Source of the DNA: Onchocerca volvulus
Lineage: Eukaryota > Nematoda > Chromadorea > Rhabditida > Onchocercidae
NCBI GenBank assembly: GCA_000499405.2
Contig: HG738137.1
Coordinates: 25,413,843 to 25,477,842 of the forward strand
Reading direction: 5' to 3'
Length of the DNA stretch: 64,000 nucleotides
Part shown: positions 9,931 through 22,745 of the stretch, one piece after another
Layout of the letters: each line of letters starts with the position of its first letter
Numbering within the stretch: position 1 is the stretch's first letter
Notes under the pieces: model-generated
Databases searched by the model: none
Seen by the model: the letters and a program-made list of their open reading frames with translations, nothing else
What the model was told of the DNA's origin: nothing
Position numbers and translations under genes: made by a program

Positions 9931-12900
9931 ATGGATGATGCTGTGAGTTTGATTTGAAAGTTTTCATTTTTCTTATCTTCTTTCAAAATTTTAACTCTGC
10001 AAAGGATTTATGATAAATAGGGTGTGTGCTTAAATTAAACAAGCCATAAAAAATTGTGCCGTAAAATCAGCAGCAGTAAATTTGGTTTCTCTGAAATCGA
10101 GCATTTCTCAAAGTAAATATGATAGATAAATTATATGATCATTCAGGATGATAGTCATACAAAGTTTGGGAAGCATGGTTTTATAAATTGATTTACAGTA
10201 GACAATGTCCATTGATAAGGATACTTCTTTATTCTTGTTGTTAATATGATTAGTATGATAGGATGCTAATGTAGAAATATATATTATTATAGAGAAAGAA
10301 ATTATGTTGTGATAAAATATTAATAATAGAAGCTTAAGATGAGAGTCATCAAAGCATTTTATTGAGTGGAGAATCACTATTTCTTAAAAAATATGTATCA
10401 AGTATCTGTTTCAGCATACCGATCCACCATTGCCAACGTGGTTTCAAGAATTGCGACATGTGGAGAAAATCGTGGGCATCAAGGAGGAAATTGTTGATAG
10501 AGATTTGTGGTATATCTTTTTCTAACATTTTATTTAATTTTTTGTAAATCTTTGCAATTTCATTTATTTTTGTAATCAGAATATCCATTTGTCTGATGTA
10601 GAGTTGAATTCATGCCAGCAGCGATATGATTGGTGCAGGATATCATTGAAAAAGTGAAATCTGTAAATTTTCAACTTTTTTATCTCAGAAATTATTGCAG
10701 GCGGAAATATTCAAAGGAACGCATGAGAACAGTGTCGGTAGCCCTTGTACTATGTCTGAATATTGGTGTTGATCCTCCCGATGTTCACAAACCTAATCCA
10801 TGTGCACGAAAGGAATGCTGGATTGATCCAGTGGGAATGAATCCTCAGAAAGCTGTTATTAAAATTGCTACTGCATTGCAAAAAAGTTATGAACGTTGGC
10901 AACCGCGTGCAAGGTAACTCGGTAGCAGTAGGTTATTTGCTATTTAGGTATTGTGTGTTGTGTACAGTGATGAGTCTGTAAGGATTATGAAGCTTGTTTG
11001 GTTTTATATATATATAATTCGTTAAATTTCTGGTGTTGTTTGTAACCAGAAAAAATTATGATTCGACTCCTGTTTATATTTCCTACAGATATAAAGCAGC
11101 CAATGATCCAACAGTGGATGATGTGCGGCGTTTGTGTCAAAGTTTACGACGCAATGCTAAAGAAGAACGCATTCTATTCCATTACAATGGACATGGCGTC
11201 CCAAGACCGACTGAAAATGGTGAAGTGTGGGTTTTCAATAAAAATTTCACTCAGGTATCTGAAATATTTCAAATATATAATAAAATTCTTCTCTTTTTCA
11301 GTCTCCTTCGACTAATCAATTTCTAATATAGAAAACACGTTTCAGTATATCCCTCTTTCGATTTTTGACTTACAATCATGGATGGGTCATCCGGCCGTGT
11401 ATGTGTGGGATTGCCATTGTGCTGGTCTAGTTGGTAAGTCCAGAAATTTTTTTTTGGCATAATTTAGCGCAATAATTAAAGAAGGATTATTTTCTATGAG
11501 AAGTTTGATAGGATTCAGTACCGGTATGAGTGTACCAAGCCTTAACAATTGTAGTTTTTACATTTTGACAAGAATAGTTCTTCAAAGACATATTAGAGAT
11601 AATTAATGCTTCTTTTCTAATTTTTTTGGTTCCTGTTATTCAGTTCCTTAATTCGAAGTATCTTCATAGTTCCATCTCTATTTTGAAGTGAAGCGGGATG
11701 ATAGAGCTATCTTTTATTATTTTTTTCTTTTTTTTGTCGTTACATTTCGTATGTCATGATGTATTTTTAGTGAAGTCTTTCTTTCGCTTTGCTGAAGATC
11801 ATGAAAAAGAATGGGTTAAGCAACTCGATGAACATATGGAAACGCGTCCACCACCATTACCTGTCATTCAAGCCGAAATGAGTCTTGAAGAAATGGCAGC
11901 TGCTTTTGGATTTCGGAAGAAACCAAACTTTAAAGTAAATTTTTTCTGAAGATATTTGTAGATGTGAATTAAATTTTATAAAGTGAGTTGATTTAAATTG
12001 TAGGAATGTATTCGCATTGGAGCATGTGCGGACCACGAATTATTTTTTCTAAAGATAATTGTACATTTGGATTAAATTTTATAAAGTGAATTGATGTAAA
12101 TTGTAGGAATGTATTCACATTGGAGCATGTGCAGACCACGAATTACTTCCAATGGATTCAAGACTTCCGGCTGATCTTTTCACGTCCTGTATTTTAACGC
12201 CAATCCAAACTTCAGTGTTATGGTATATATTGAAAAATGACTTAGAGGTGTGTAATCTTCATCCATATTTCATGGACGCTATTTGATCAGATATCATATT
12301 TGCGCTTTATTCAGTGTATTCAATAATGTTTTAATACTTTAGGATCGATTTCCGGTAACAATAGTCGATAAGATCCCTGGTCAGCTAAGTGATCGTCGAA
12401 CTATGCTTGGCGAATTGAACTGGATATTCACAGCCATCACCGATACAATTGCATGGAGTTCACTTCCAAAAGAATTGTTCCAGAAATTATTCCGATTGGT
12501 ACGCTCTAAATTTCTATCCTTTGACAGATCTCTTGATTCAGCTCTTCAGGAAATCTTTTATTTACAACATATCGATTATTATTAGTACAGTTCCATATTA
12601 TTCCATTGTTCTGGCACCATTCTATTTTTACTTTAGATTATCTTTTTTGAAATATTAGAAATTCATTATTCATGGATTCGTTTTTCTTTTTATGTTTCCA
12701 TACATTATTTTGGTTATATTTTCCATTATTCAAATTATGAGTCTTTTCATATTATTTTCCAGGATTTATTGCTTGCATCAGTATTTCGAAGTTTTGTATT
12801 GGCTAATCGAGTAATGCGCGAAAATCAGTGTCATGTCGTTTCTCGTCCTTCTTTACCATCTGTCCATAGTCATCCTCTTTGGGATGCATGGGATTATACC

Positions 12901-15900
12901 ATCGATTTATGCCTGAGCCAAATGCAGGGCTTCACGACACCAAAGCAAAAACTTTGGACTGTTGCGAAGGAAATATATTTCTCACGTTCATCCGTTCGTC
13001 ATGAATGTATGTTTGAGTTGAAATTAATTGTTCATAAGTCAATAATATCAATAGGCTGTGAAGGTTTAAATCACGGATCAACGGTTTAACCAGTGTTGTT
13101 GTGAACTTTTCCGTAATACCTAAGAGAATCCAAGTGCTGTCTTTAATTTCATCACTACTAAAAGGCTTCCACAAAATGTTCTGATTTTGATGTTCTTTCT
13201 AACATTTAATCTAATTTTTGAAAGAATTCTCAATAATTTGATATCATTTTGTAGTGCTTATTGATGTGAGTTCCCAATTTGCATCAGTTGATGAAACAGA
13301 TTATACACATAATTGGTTTTTCATTGAACAGTTGCAAGCTTTCGAAGTTTGGCTTAAATATGGTGGCGAACGGCGAACTCCCCCGCAGCAGCTTCCTGTT
13401 GTTTTACAAGTACTTTTGAGTCAGGTACTGGTTGAGGGTTGTTACAAAGCATTAATATACTTTTTTGGATTGTTTAAATTTTCAATTATGTTATGCTAAG
13501 TTGAAAAAAATTTTTGAAATTTTAATATAAAATTTAATTAAAAAATGATTGTAATTATTGTTTTGAGGTACATTTTGAGGTACATCGAGTGAAAGCGTTG
13601 GAGCTTTTGGCCCGCTTTCTAGATTTGGGTTCATGGGCCGTAGGCCATGCGCTCTCTGTCGGTGTATTTCCATATGTTCTGAAATTGCTTCAAAGTGCCA
13701 CAAAAGAACTACGACCGTGGTTGGCGTTTATTTGGGCAAAAATTCTTGCTGTAGAAACAAGTTGTCAGGTGGATCTCATCAAAGATAAGGAGCGAGGGTG
13801 AGTTTTGCGGAGAGAATTTGAAAATTATTAATTCAGTAATTACTACAAAAGAATTAAATTCTGAAAGAAAGCATGATATCATTACTTTTTACGGGCAAAC
13901 ATTGCTTTTTGTTGATATAGAAGAAAAACCGACATATTTCAAGCAGCTAAAATGTGTAGTGAAGCGGCGAGTTCTGAGTGCTGAGAAATTGAACTTGGGA
14001 TTCGTTATTGAGGACAAGTCTGAGAGATTCTAAGAGATTATCTATTATGTAAATGATTATCAAAAATTAAGAAATATGTGAGGAATTTATTTGCTGCTTA
14101 ATTATAGACCGCATTTTTTTTCAGATACATGTACTTTTTGACGATCCTGAACGATCCTAATACTAATCCACGACAAAAAATTGTCCCGGCATTTGTAATG
14201 GCTGCTTTGATTGAAAATAACTATAGGTTTGTATTTTTAACTGACTGGTGTTGAATAGTTTTCATTTTTTTAAAATATGTATCATTTTAGACCTGCACAA
14301 GAATTGTTAACCGATAATAGATATGTAACACTTTGTATCGAGCTTCTATCAGATACAGCTCTGCGACAGTGTAGAATGCTGCGGTTATGGTTACTTATTG
14401 GTCTTGGACGACTTTGGGCTGATTACGATGATGCCAGGTGGCAGGCGATTAGATTGGCTGCGTATGAAAGAGTACATATATTTTTTACAAATTCTTGAAA
14501 AATGACTTTGAAAGAGAATCATCATCAAAAAATAACGATCCAAATATTGTAAATAGCTAATTCAAATTAGGGCTAAACTCTTTGCACTTCCAGTTGATGA
14601 TTTTTATAGGTTCTTGAATTTCTGGACGATTCAATTCCGGAAGTACGCGCAGCTGCAGTATATGCAATTGGATGTCTTGTAAGAAATAAATCGGAAAATA
14701 TCGAACATGCCACAATTGTATGGTTTTATATATAAAAAATTTTTATATAAAAAATTTATATAAAAAAAAAATTTTGCGGTTCCAAAATCAGTTAATATTA
14801 GAAATTCATATGGATAATATGCGGTTCCAAGTACAGACCAAACAGTGTAACACCCCTAAGGATTTGATTCCACAGTTCGTAGTAATTATGAGAGGCGTAG
14901 ATGCTTTTAATCTTAGTTACGAAGGGATTGAAGACTATGAAGGAGATGATGTAATTGCACTAGCTATAAAATACATCAACCACGGAGACTTTAAAGTAGT
15001 CTCATCATATAAAAACTTGTTTCAGTTGTTGAATTGCAACATTGTAATATTTGATCCTATTAAAAATATATACATAGATGAAAAACAAGTAATAAAATTT
15101 GCCATAAATTCAATCAATCTTCTTGATTTTCTCCAACTAGGGGTGCATCTGATAAAATCTTTGGATTCTAGGAATAAGTCCAAAAACTGCAGTTAAGCTG
15201 TTGGATGAATTTGATTCGCTGAATAATATTATGAAAAATATTAGTTACATGAAACAAACGAAGATTCGTAACATTTTCACTGAACATAAATAAAAGTGAA
15301 AAGTGTTAATTTCGGAAAAACTTCTATTACGTCTGAAAAAGTGAATCATTACTTTTATTATTATTTAAGCTTTTTATAGATTGATCATGAAGTTTGTGAT
15401 AAACTTTCGATGAAATGCACTTTCGATGGTTCAGTACTTGTTCGTGCTGAATTGGTTGTGGCAATGCAATGGTTTATTATTGATTTTGAAAATCGTTTTG
15501 CTAGTCTATCAATGGATCTTAACGAAAAGATTGAGCAAAAGAAATTCAGGGAAAGAAAACTTTCGGTGAAATTTCAATTCATATTCTTCATTCAGCCATG
15601 AATTATGTTTGCTTCATTTCAACATCTAAACTTATACAGTATTTCCTTATATTATTTGGATGCATTGCAAATTGTTATTACACGTTACATATCATAGAGA
15701 CTACACTTATCACTATCATGCAGAAATCTTTTAATTTCTTTTTTTAGTATCTGAATACATTTCTCTCAATTTAGGCAGGTGAACAAGAAATGAAACCTTT
15801 GCGTTCAATTGACGAAGAAAATGATACATTCGTATCTCGTGGTTATGATCGTAGCCTTCCAAGGTTTACTTTGTTGTTTGAAGAATTTTGTTTTTGTTAC

Positions 15901-18900
15901 TGTTTAACATCTTTATGCTGCTTCATCATTGCGTAATTTTTTCAGATCAGCATCTCGAAGGCGAGTCCATTTTCTGGAAGCTCCATTAAATTCACCTCGA
16001 AGATCAAGTTCAATGAATTTCGGTAAGCACTGTTAAGAAAACTCAGTTGTTACTTAGCATAAAAAATAGTTGAATTCAATTTTGATTCATTTAGTCTTTG
16101 ATTCAGTAATTTCATAATGGTCCCATTGCTGAATATTCTATCCATCAATATGAATTGAAAGCAGAAAAAAAAAAATTCCAGTACTTTGTCATTTTTGTGG
16201 TTACGAAAAAACCTGTTACTGATACATATACCTAGTACCTGGTGAGTGTGCAGTGAGATTTAATGCATCAGACATTATCATTTATAACTAACAGAGAGAG
16301 TTACATCGAAGATGAATATCATTGATTACTGCTGATTTATTGAAGAATCTTATGTTTTAAGTTTCTGGAGTGGTTGCGGATAAAGTTTACTCACAGTGGA
16401 GGTCGATGTTTGATGGCAGCTCACTGAATGATCTTTCCACTAAACTACTGGCTTCCACAAAAGAAACGCATAACGAAAACTTTAAGTGTGTATATATTAT
16501 GATGGATTTCTAGAAAATGTATTTCTATGTTTCTAATTTCAAAATTTAATAATATTGCTGTGGATTTTACAATTCTAATATTTCATATAATATTCTAGGA
16601 ATAAAGCTATTAAACAGATTGAATTCTTGGGATCGAAAACATTCAATGACCAATCTGAACGTATTTGGCTTTCGCTTCTCAGGCTTTCTCTGGATCCTGT
16701 GAACAAAATCGCTGAAATGGCACAAGTTAGCGTATCAAAATATTTTGTTTAAAATTGAGTTATTCAAGTAGAAAGAGCGATTTTTAGGATCGATTGCATT
16801 ATTCATTACGTTTTAGAGATTTTTTAAACTCAATTTCTTCATTTTATTTTACATGAATGAATCTTAGATCACTTAGGGTCTGTGCATATTGTCTCACTGA
16901 TTTTAATTTTTTTTTGCTTGTAGACCTGTCAATCAATTCTACAATTCTGATATAACTCGTTGAAAAAATCATTTTGTTAAGGTATTGATCGAACATGTCG
17001 ATAAGTTAGCAACAACAAGGCATGAGAAGAAAAAAAAACTAAATTGTGTTGAAAGGACATCGTTAAGCAAGGTAAATGTTGATTTATTTCAAAAGTATAG
17101 ATTTAAGGTGAAATCACTCTTCTAACATTTGCATGAAGAAGATAAATTCAAGAGAATTAAAATATTATTACAGTGATCTGATCTTTATACTTTAGTTAAT
17201 GTCTTAGTGATATGGAAAGTTAAAAATCAGGTGATTTTTCTGCATCATATAAATTAGAGTATGAATGTTGCTTCGAGATTATGGTCTAAGCTGCTTGATA
17301 TGTTTCTCAATTATTTAAGACTTACAGATTCTTCAGTTTTTAGCAGACTGAATCATGTTCTATGGAAGCAGTAACATTTACTGTTGGTTCACCTACATTG
17401 GATTTAGCAGCGACACCACCCTATTTAGATGATCATATGCGCAGGAATTCAGAAAATGCATTGGTTCTGGATTCTCGACGTCAAGAACAATTACCAGTGT
17501 TTCATCAGTCTGCGATCTTCACACCTAAACGAAATGTGATATTTTTGTTATTAATGAACTGACAGTTTATTCCATATGTTCATGTTTAAAATTGGAAGCT
17601 TTTAGTTTTAAAAAATTCTTGTATTTTCCAGATGTATTCACCAACAATCAAAAGTTTGACAAAATTGGATGAAAGTTCTTCTACAGAAAGAGAACCGGTA
17701 GTTGCTCTAGTAACAACGGATTTTGTACCGTGGTGTACAAGACGATTTACTGAACCCATTTTGGATGTAATACAAGGCTTGTTAATTTAACTTTAATTAA
17801 CCAATAGTTTAGGATACTTTCCCTGTTAAGCTCTTCATCAATAAGAGCATCGCTTCTTTTCTTTGCATAAGATAATACGTGTCATTCGCTCGAAACCAAT
17901 ACTTTTCCTGTTATAAAGTACTTGAATATCGTAATTTGCTTTTTGTAGAGTGATCGAATGATAAAAAGAGTCGTTCATTTTATTATTATTTTTTTAATTA
18001 TAGGAGAAGTTGGTGATGGCATAACTGATCGTTTGGCAACCCATTCCATGCCTAGTGATTGGGCATCACATAAAGACGAAGGTTTACAGCAAACTTCAAA
18101 GAAAGAAATTCGGGCGCTTAAGGAAGAGGTACATCAATTGTCAAATTTTCAAAAGAAAATTTTTTTTAGCAATTGTTTATCGATGGCTATTATACTATAA
18201 TAATATATTTATTGCTATATATAGTTTATATGTATATGTATAGTTCAGGCAAAAAGTGATGTTGACACATTAAAAGTTTAAAGAGAGTATTTTGAGGATT
18301 AAATCGTAAGCCACTTTTTGAATGTGTCATCCAGCATACAATCATTTCGTTATCAATAGTCGCATTGTATTGAATGGCAGAGTGTTGATTTTTCATCTCA
18401 CTTTTTAGGCTTGATTGTTGAAGAAATTTGGGTTTTTCTAATCCATTTTTTTTTTTTTTTTAGAAAATATTTTTCGATGGTCATCCGTTGATTGTAAAAA
18501 CAGATGCGGTAAGCAGATGTTTGGCTTGGAGCCAAATAAGGCCTCACTTATATTCATGCGATGGTGAAACAGTGACCATCTGGCGATGCGAATTGCAACG
18601 GTTGTTCGATGTTCGGAAATTTCTCTGTCGCAATGATAATCCCTTTGTTAATGTGAGTAGTTTCGATGTCGATTGGAAAAAGCGGTGCTTCTCAGGAGGA
18701 GCTCTGGAGTATTGTTTTCCGCTGCTGAAATGATCATTAAGTACCTTTTCCTGCCCATTATTTATATAGAAATGGTTCCAAAACAGTGCAGTTGCAATGT
18801 TATTTCGGGAATGTAGGATACCAAATTATTATTGTTTTTCTTTTTTTTTTTTTTGATTTAATCATCATCATTCTGATCAAGCACCAATTTTAAACAGATG

Positions 18901-20986
18901 ATGTGAATTTCAGACTATTTAGGATGACTAGTATATTATCATGTTCGATATAAAAATCGGTATTCTGCAACAGTGAGTAAACCTTCGCACTAGATAATTA
19001 GAAAGTAATATTAATTATGTAGTAAAGCAACGTTTTACTGTTATGTTTTGCAATGTGTATTTTTAAGTTTGTTTTAACTATATTTCAGGATGTAGTTACC
19101 GATTTGCATGTAATAAATGAAATGACTCGAGAATTATTAATGACTTGTAGCGAAGATGGATTGATGAGAATTTGGGATCCGGGCTATTCCATCTATTCTC
19201 ATGATTTTGAAACAGAACAGCAGATGATAACAGCTGCTTATCTTTTAAAAGATGCATCAATTAGCATTCCAATGAATAAACATCTCGCATCTGTTTTTAG
19301 GTAATTCTTCCATTTCATAGTGTTTACTGAAGGATTAAACAGCAACCAGGATTTCTATGTATTTGATGCAGCATTTTTTTTTTTTTTCGTCATTGCATTT
19401 GCAATGGTGGATGTCATCATAAAGGAGACATGGGATAGATAAAAAAAAAATAAGCAAAAATTTTTGTTACTGATTTCAATTTTTCTCCGAAATCACAAAT
19501 TCAAGGAACATCAGCGATATTTTTTAGTTCCTTTCTCGTCAAATTATTTCAGTGTTTTCATTATAATTTATATCATTTAAGTTGGAATCAAAAATGTGGT
19601 CTCTTGGCAGTTTCTGGTAATGTGAAGGTATGTCGTTTATGGGACGCCCACGCGGAAAAGAGTATGCAGGAAATTCAAATTGGTGCTAAAAATTGTGCTG
19701 TCACGAAACTGAGTCTTGATAATTCAGGAAGCAATCTCCTTGCAACTGGTATAGTTATTTTTGCATAAAGTGCTGTTGATAGTGATTGAAATATTTTTCA
19801 TTTTTCAACAATCATGAAGACTTTAATGGAACTTCAAATTGTTAGGATTTCAAGTTTTTTGATGATTGTTGAAGTTCTTATTGTTTTTAAGCATAACTAT
19901 CTTTTTAGGTCTAAGTGATGGATTGGTGAATATTTACGATCCACGATTACCTGACAAATCGCGACGTACAATGTCATTCCGAGAACTTGAAGAGCCAGTT
20001 ATTGGACTTTCACTTTTTTCTAATCTGATGGGTGAATCTTCGGAGGGGAACCTGAGATTAATTGCTGGTTCAAGAGGTGGCGAAATACGTTTGTGGGAAC
20101 CGCGAATGTTCAGAGTTTGTCATTCACTTTTTCTTATGAGAAATATTAAGATTTGTGTAGATCTAATATGTTGTATTTTAACAGCATTTGATCTTTGAAA
20201 TGGAAATTAGTTGAATTTGAAATGTTTAATTTATTGGATTTGAATTATAGGAACCGGTGGTGAGTTTTAATGCCTGCAGTTCCCCAAGAAAAGACAGCTT
20301 AACAAATATGGAAGTTCACACCCATAGTCAGGTATTTTTTTCTCATATGTTCTTCTGATTATTTAGTCTCGAATCTAATATTGTGCGAAAGTTATGTTGC
20401 CCGACACAGTCCTTCAAAAATATGTTAGCAGGAAAAATCCGTTTTAATTAATTATTTAATTCAGGTTTATGGATGTTTTGTATAAATTTATTATTTGTTT
20501 CGCCAGTTTTTCTTACTAAAAAATCTGGGAAAATCCTGTTAAATATTTCTTTCATTTTCACTGATTGTTCCGGAGGTCGCGATGAAAAATTCGATTTTTA
20601 AATATTTTATTCCAATTACATTATAGTGCATTATTGACTGTTGAAAATAGATTCCATATTCCTTTTTAAAGATTAGATATTAGCATTAGGAACTTTCGAT
20701 ATTCTAATCATTTTAATTAAACTGAATTTAGTTCAGCAAGCAAGTTTTCAGTCAAATTTTGTTTTATAAATTATTTCAGTGTATTGGTTGTATAGATGAT
20801 GCAGCCATAGTAAAGTTGTTTGATGTGAATGGCAAGCAGTTAGGTGAAATTCGCCAGGACGATTGGTTAGTTGGTGGTCGGATCGGAACACTGACATCAA
20901 TGCGTTTTCATCAGTTGCTTGTATCATTAGCTGTAGCTACTGAGAGCCAAACAATCAGTTTTTATCGAATGCCAGATTTGTCGTAA
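9931..20986 (+). CDS. daf-15: Raptor, regulatory-associated protein of TOR
   Basis: Raptor is the TORC1 scaffold that brings substrates to TOR kinase. Coding exons: 9931-9942, 10415-10509, 10701-10913, 11089-11254, 11346-11433, 11771-11934, 12107-12247, 12343-12498, 12763-13006, 13255-13424, 13580-13797, 14125-14226, 14291-14471, 14610-14717, 15380-15565, 15775-15863, 15946-16022, 16362-16485, 16599-16725, 16982-17071, 17344-17535, 17632-17766 (or 17776), 18004-18128, 18464-18652, 19089-19300, 19582-19748, 19909-20114, 20251-20331 and 20780-20986. The sum is near 1,424 residues, against about 1,335 in human. The N-terminal caspase-like domain shows [10 protein letters not shown] and a WDCHCAG segment. 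HEAT-like repeats follow ([30 protein letters not shown]). WD40 repeats start at about 18464. The junction between 17766 and 18004 only keeps frame with a GC donor at 17777 or an acceptor at 17948. The four-codon first exon is tentative. Confidence 0.93.
11942..12147 (+). repeat. 103-bp tandem duplication of intron end plus exon start in Raptor
   Basis: Two copies with a period of 103 bases (11942-12044 and 12045-12147) each hold the intron 3' end, a TTGTAG acceptor and the first ~37 bases of the next Raptor exon (GAATGTATTC, GGAGCATGTGC, GACCACGAATTA). Only the second copy continues into the full exon (12107-12247). The first ends in a T-rich run and gives a decoy acceptor at 12003. Confidence 0.88.
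13561..13586 (+). repeat. 12-bp tandem duplication creating two 3' splice sites in Raptor
   Basis: TTTTGAGGTACA occurs twice in tandem, so two AG acceptors lie 12 bases apart (exon starts 13568 and 13580). Both keep the reading frame. The upstream choice would add Val-His-Phe-Glu before the conserved VHR segment. The downstream one gives the length expected from other Raptor proteins. Confidence 0.7.
14812..15291 (+). pseudogene. Wolbachia-like polA (DNA polymerase I 5'-nuclease domain) relic in a Raptor intron
   Basis: A fragment inside the Raptor intron 14718-15379 reads as the 5'-3' exonuclease domain of bacterial DNA polymerase I. Landmarks are TPKDLIPQF, a [14 protein letters not shown] segment (matching the family's conserved Glu-Ala-Asp-Asp, here with Gly for Ala), [22 protein letters not shown] and LLDFL. 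After a shift comes GASDK (family GDASDN), and after another shift [18 protein letters not shown], ending in a stop at 15289-15291. At least two frameshifts and the missing remainder of polA show it is dead. The FDPIKN and DEFDSL wording fits my memory of Wolbachia/Rickettsiales PolA, but I could not search. It is on the same strand as Raptor. I infer an old transfer from the endosymbiont into the nucleus, now spliced out with the intron. Confidence 0.85.
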
Positions 20987-22745
20987 TTAAGCGAATTTTT
21001 TTTTCAAGTTTTCAAAACTTCCTAGTCTAATTTTATCTGCGTTACTTTGATTTTACCAAGACTTTTTGGTATTTTTCATTATATGAGTACTATTTTTAAG
21101 TACAAATTTAACTTTGATTTTTGTTTTTAGAGCTCATTTTTCAGAATCTCAAAATGCTATAATTTTTAATTTTCTAATCCTCCTTAACTGGTACAATTTT
21201 TGACCTGTGTAATTGTTCAAAACGACATGTTAAATTGTGCGGTTGATGAAATAATCTTGATCATTGGATGGGGTCCAGAGATAGGGCGAAATATAGATTT
21301 GAGACAAGAATCCTTGAAAATTCGTTTCTCAGGTGGGCCTTATTGCTGAAACTGAATTATTGTTTGGATATTTGTCTTTTAATTTCAATTATTGCTCAAG
21401 CGATTTTGCGCATTGTGAATTTTCTTATAATTTGCAATGATTTATGTATATATTCTCGTATTCTATCTTTTCATGTTTTGCACAGGCCTTTTAACTGTAT
21501 TCTTTGTGTATTCTCTGTAGCTTTTCTTTTTCATGGAGAGGGTGATTTTTCCACTGATAATCCAAAAGTATTGGATTATTGAATGATTTGTATTAAATTA
21601 GTGATTTCATATTCACTTTAAGATTTCCATATTAAAGTTAGATATATTAGAAAAATTCATTTTAACATTTTGTAATTTGTAAATTTCAACAATTGAAATT
21701 AGTAATTAGATGGTTCTGTATAGATGTTGAGTTTAAGATTTCAGAATTTTGAAATTATTTTTCATATATTCCGGACATCATCTATATTGTTAGTTACGAT
21801 TTGATGAGGAACGATGTGGATTGAAGTATTGACAATTATAATGTTAAAAAAAAATGAAAAAAAGAAAAAACCTGCGGGTAGACAATTAGGCAGCGAATAT
21901 GCTAAGAAAAATTAAAATCCCGCAAGTGAGTCAGATCATTGCTTTCACATTGTAAATTTGCATGAATGATTATTTTATTGTTAGCAGTGATCTGAACTTC
22001 CAGATATTTGTTAGTTCACTTCATCTATCCATTCATGAAGCTCAGAATCATTGATGTTCATTTTGACAAATTGTGAATAGATAGGATCTATGGTCATTTG
22101 CGTATGCTTTTGCATGGCCTGTTCCATTCGTATTGCATGTCGCGAATGCCCTTCAGTATTTTTTTAATATTTTTCAAAATTTCTGGTTTTGAATTTACGT
22201 GATTGAAATTGGAACTATTAAACAAATTGGAATATTTAAAGTCATCTTGTTGGATTATGACTGCCTTTCTTTTTTTTCCTTTTTTTTTTCCTTTTTTTTT
22301 TTGCAAACTTTCACCGGACAGTATTACCAATGCTTCATTCAGTCTTAAAATGAAAATTCTTGGATTTTGCTCATTTTATCTCTTTGTTTCTGTTAATTTG
22401 TTCGTTATATTGTGAATTTTGTAAATGTGTAAAAAAGAAAAAAAATAAAATGTTAATATTTATTCCTTTTGTTTGAAATGAATAAAATGAATTTTCTAAT
22501 TTATGAAAATGGGCGCATTACAACGCAATAACTGCTTCACTGAATTTGGCATGTAAATAAAGAACCATTTGTATTTAAAATATATCAAAGTGAAGAGATC
22601 AGATGGTAATTATTAAAAAAAAAAAAAGTTGGCGTGAATTGCATTTATTTTCCTACAGGTTTAATCTATTTTGTGGCTGAAAAGGAACGATCATATTTTG
22701 ATGTTTCCTTGGTTGATTGCATTGCATAATTTCCAGTTTCGTTAA
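20987..22745. other. Intergenic spacer between Raptor and ERAL1
   Basis: No gene is recognised. A plus-strand open frame of 104 codons at 21268-21582 is hydrophobic but resembles no family I know, and no splice context supports it. Polypyrimidine tracts at about 22268-22302 and an A-run near 22614 are the only other features. An acceptor-like AATTTCCAG ends at 22736, nine bases before the ERAL1 ATG, and may be a spliced-leader site. Confidence 0.5.

Noticed and set aside
12004..12042. First copy of GAATGTATTCGCATTGG as a Raptor exon
   Set aside because: It runs into a T-rich stretch and a stop. Only the second copy continues into the conserved [16 protein letters not shown] segment.
14720..15196. 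158-codon plus-strand open frame starting [12 protein letters not shown]
   Set aside because: Only its middle and end match bacterial PolA, its start is AT-rich intron sequence, and the homology continues in other frames. It is part of a relic, not a gene.
21268..21582. 104-codon hydrophobic frame between Raptor and ERAL1
   Set aside because: No recognisable family, no acceptor before the ATG and AT-rich composition. Not supported as a gene.
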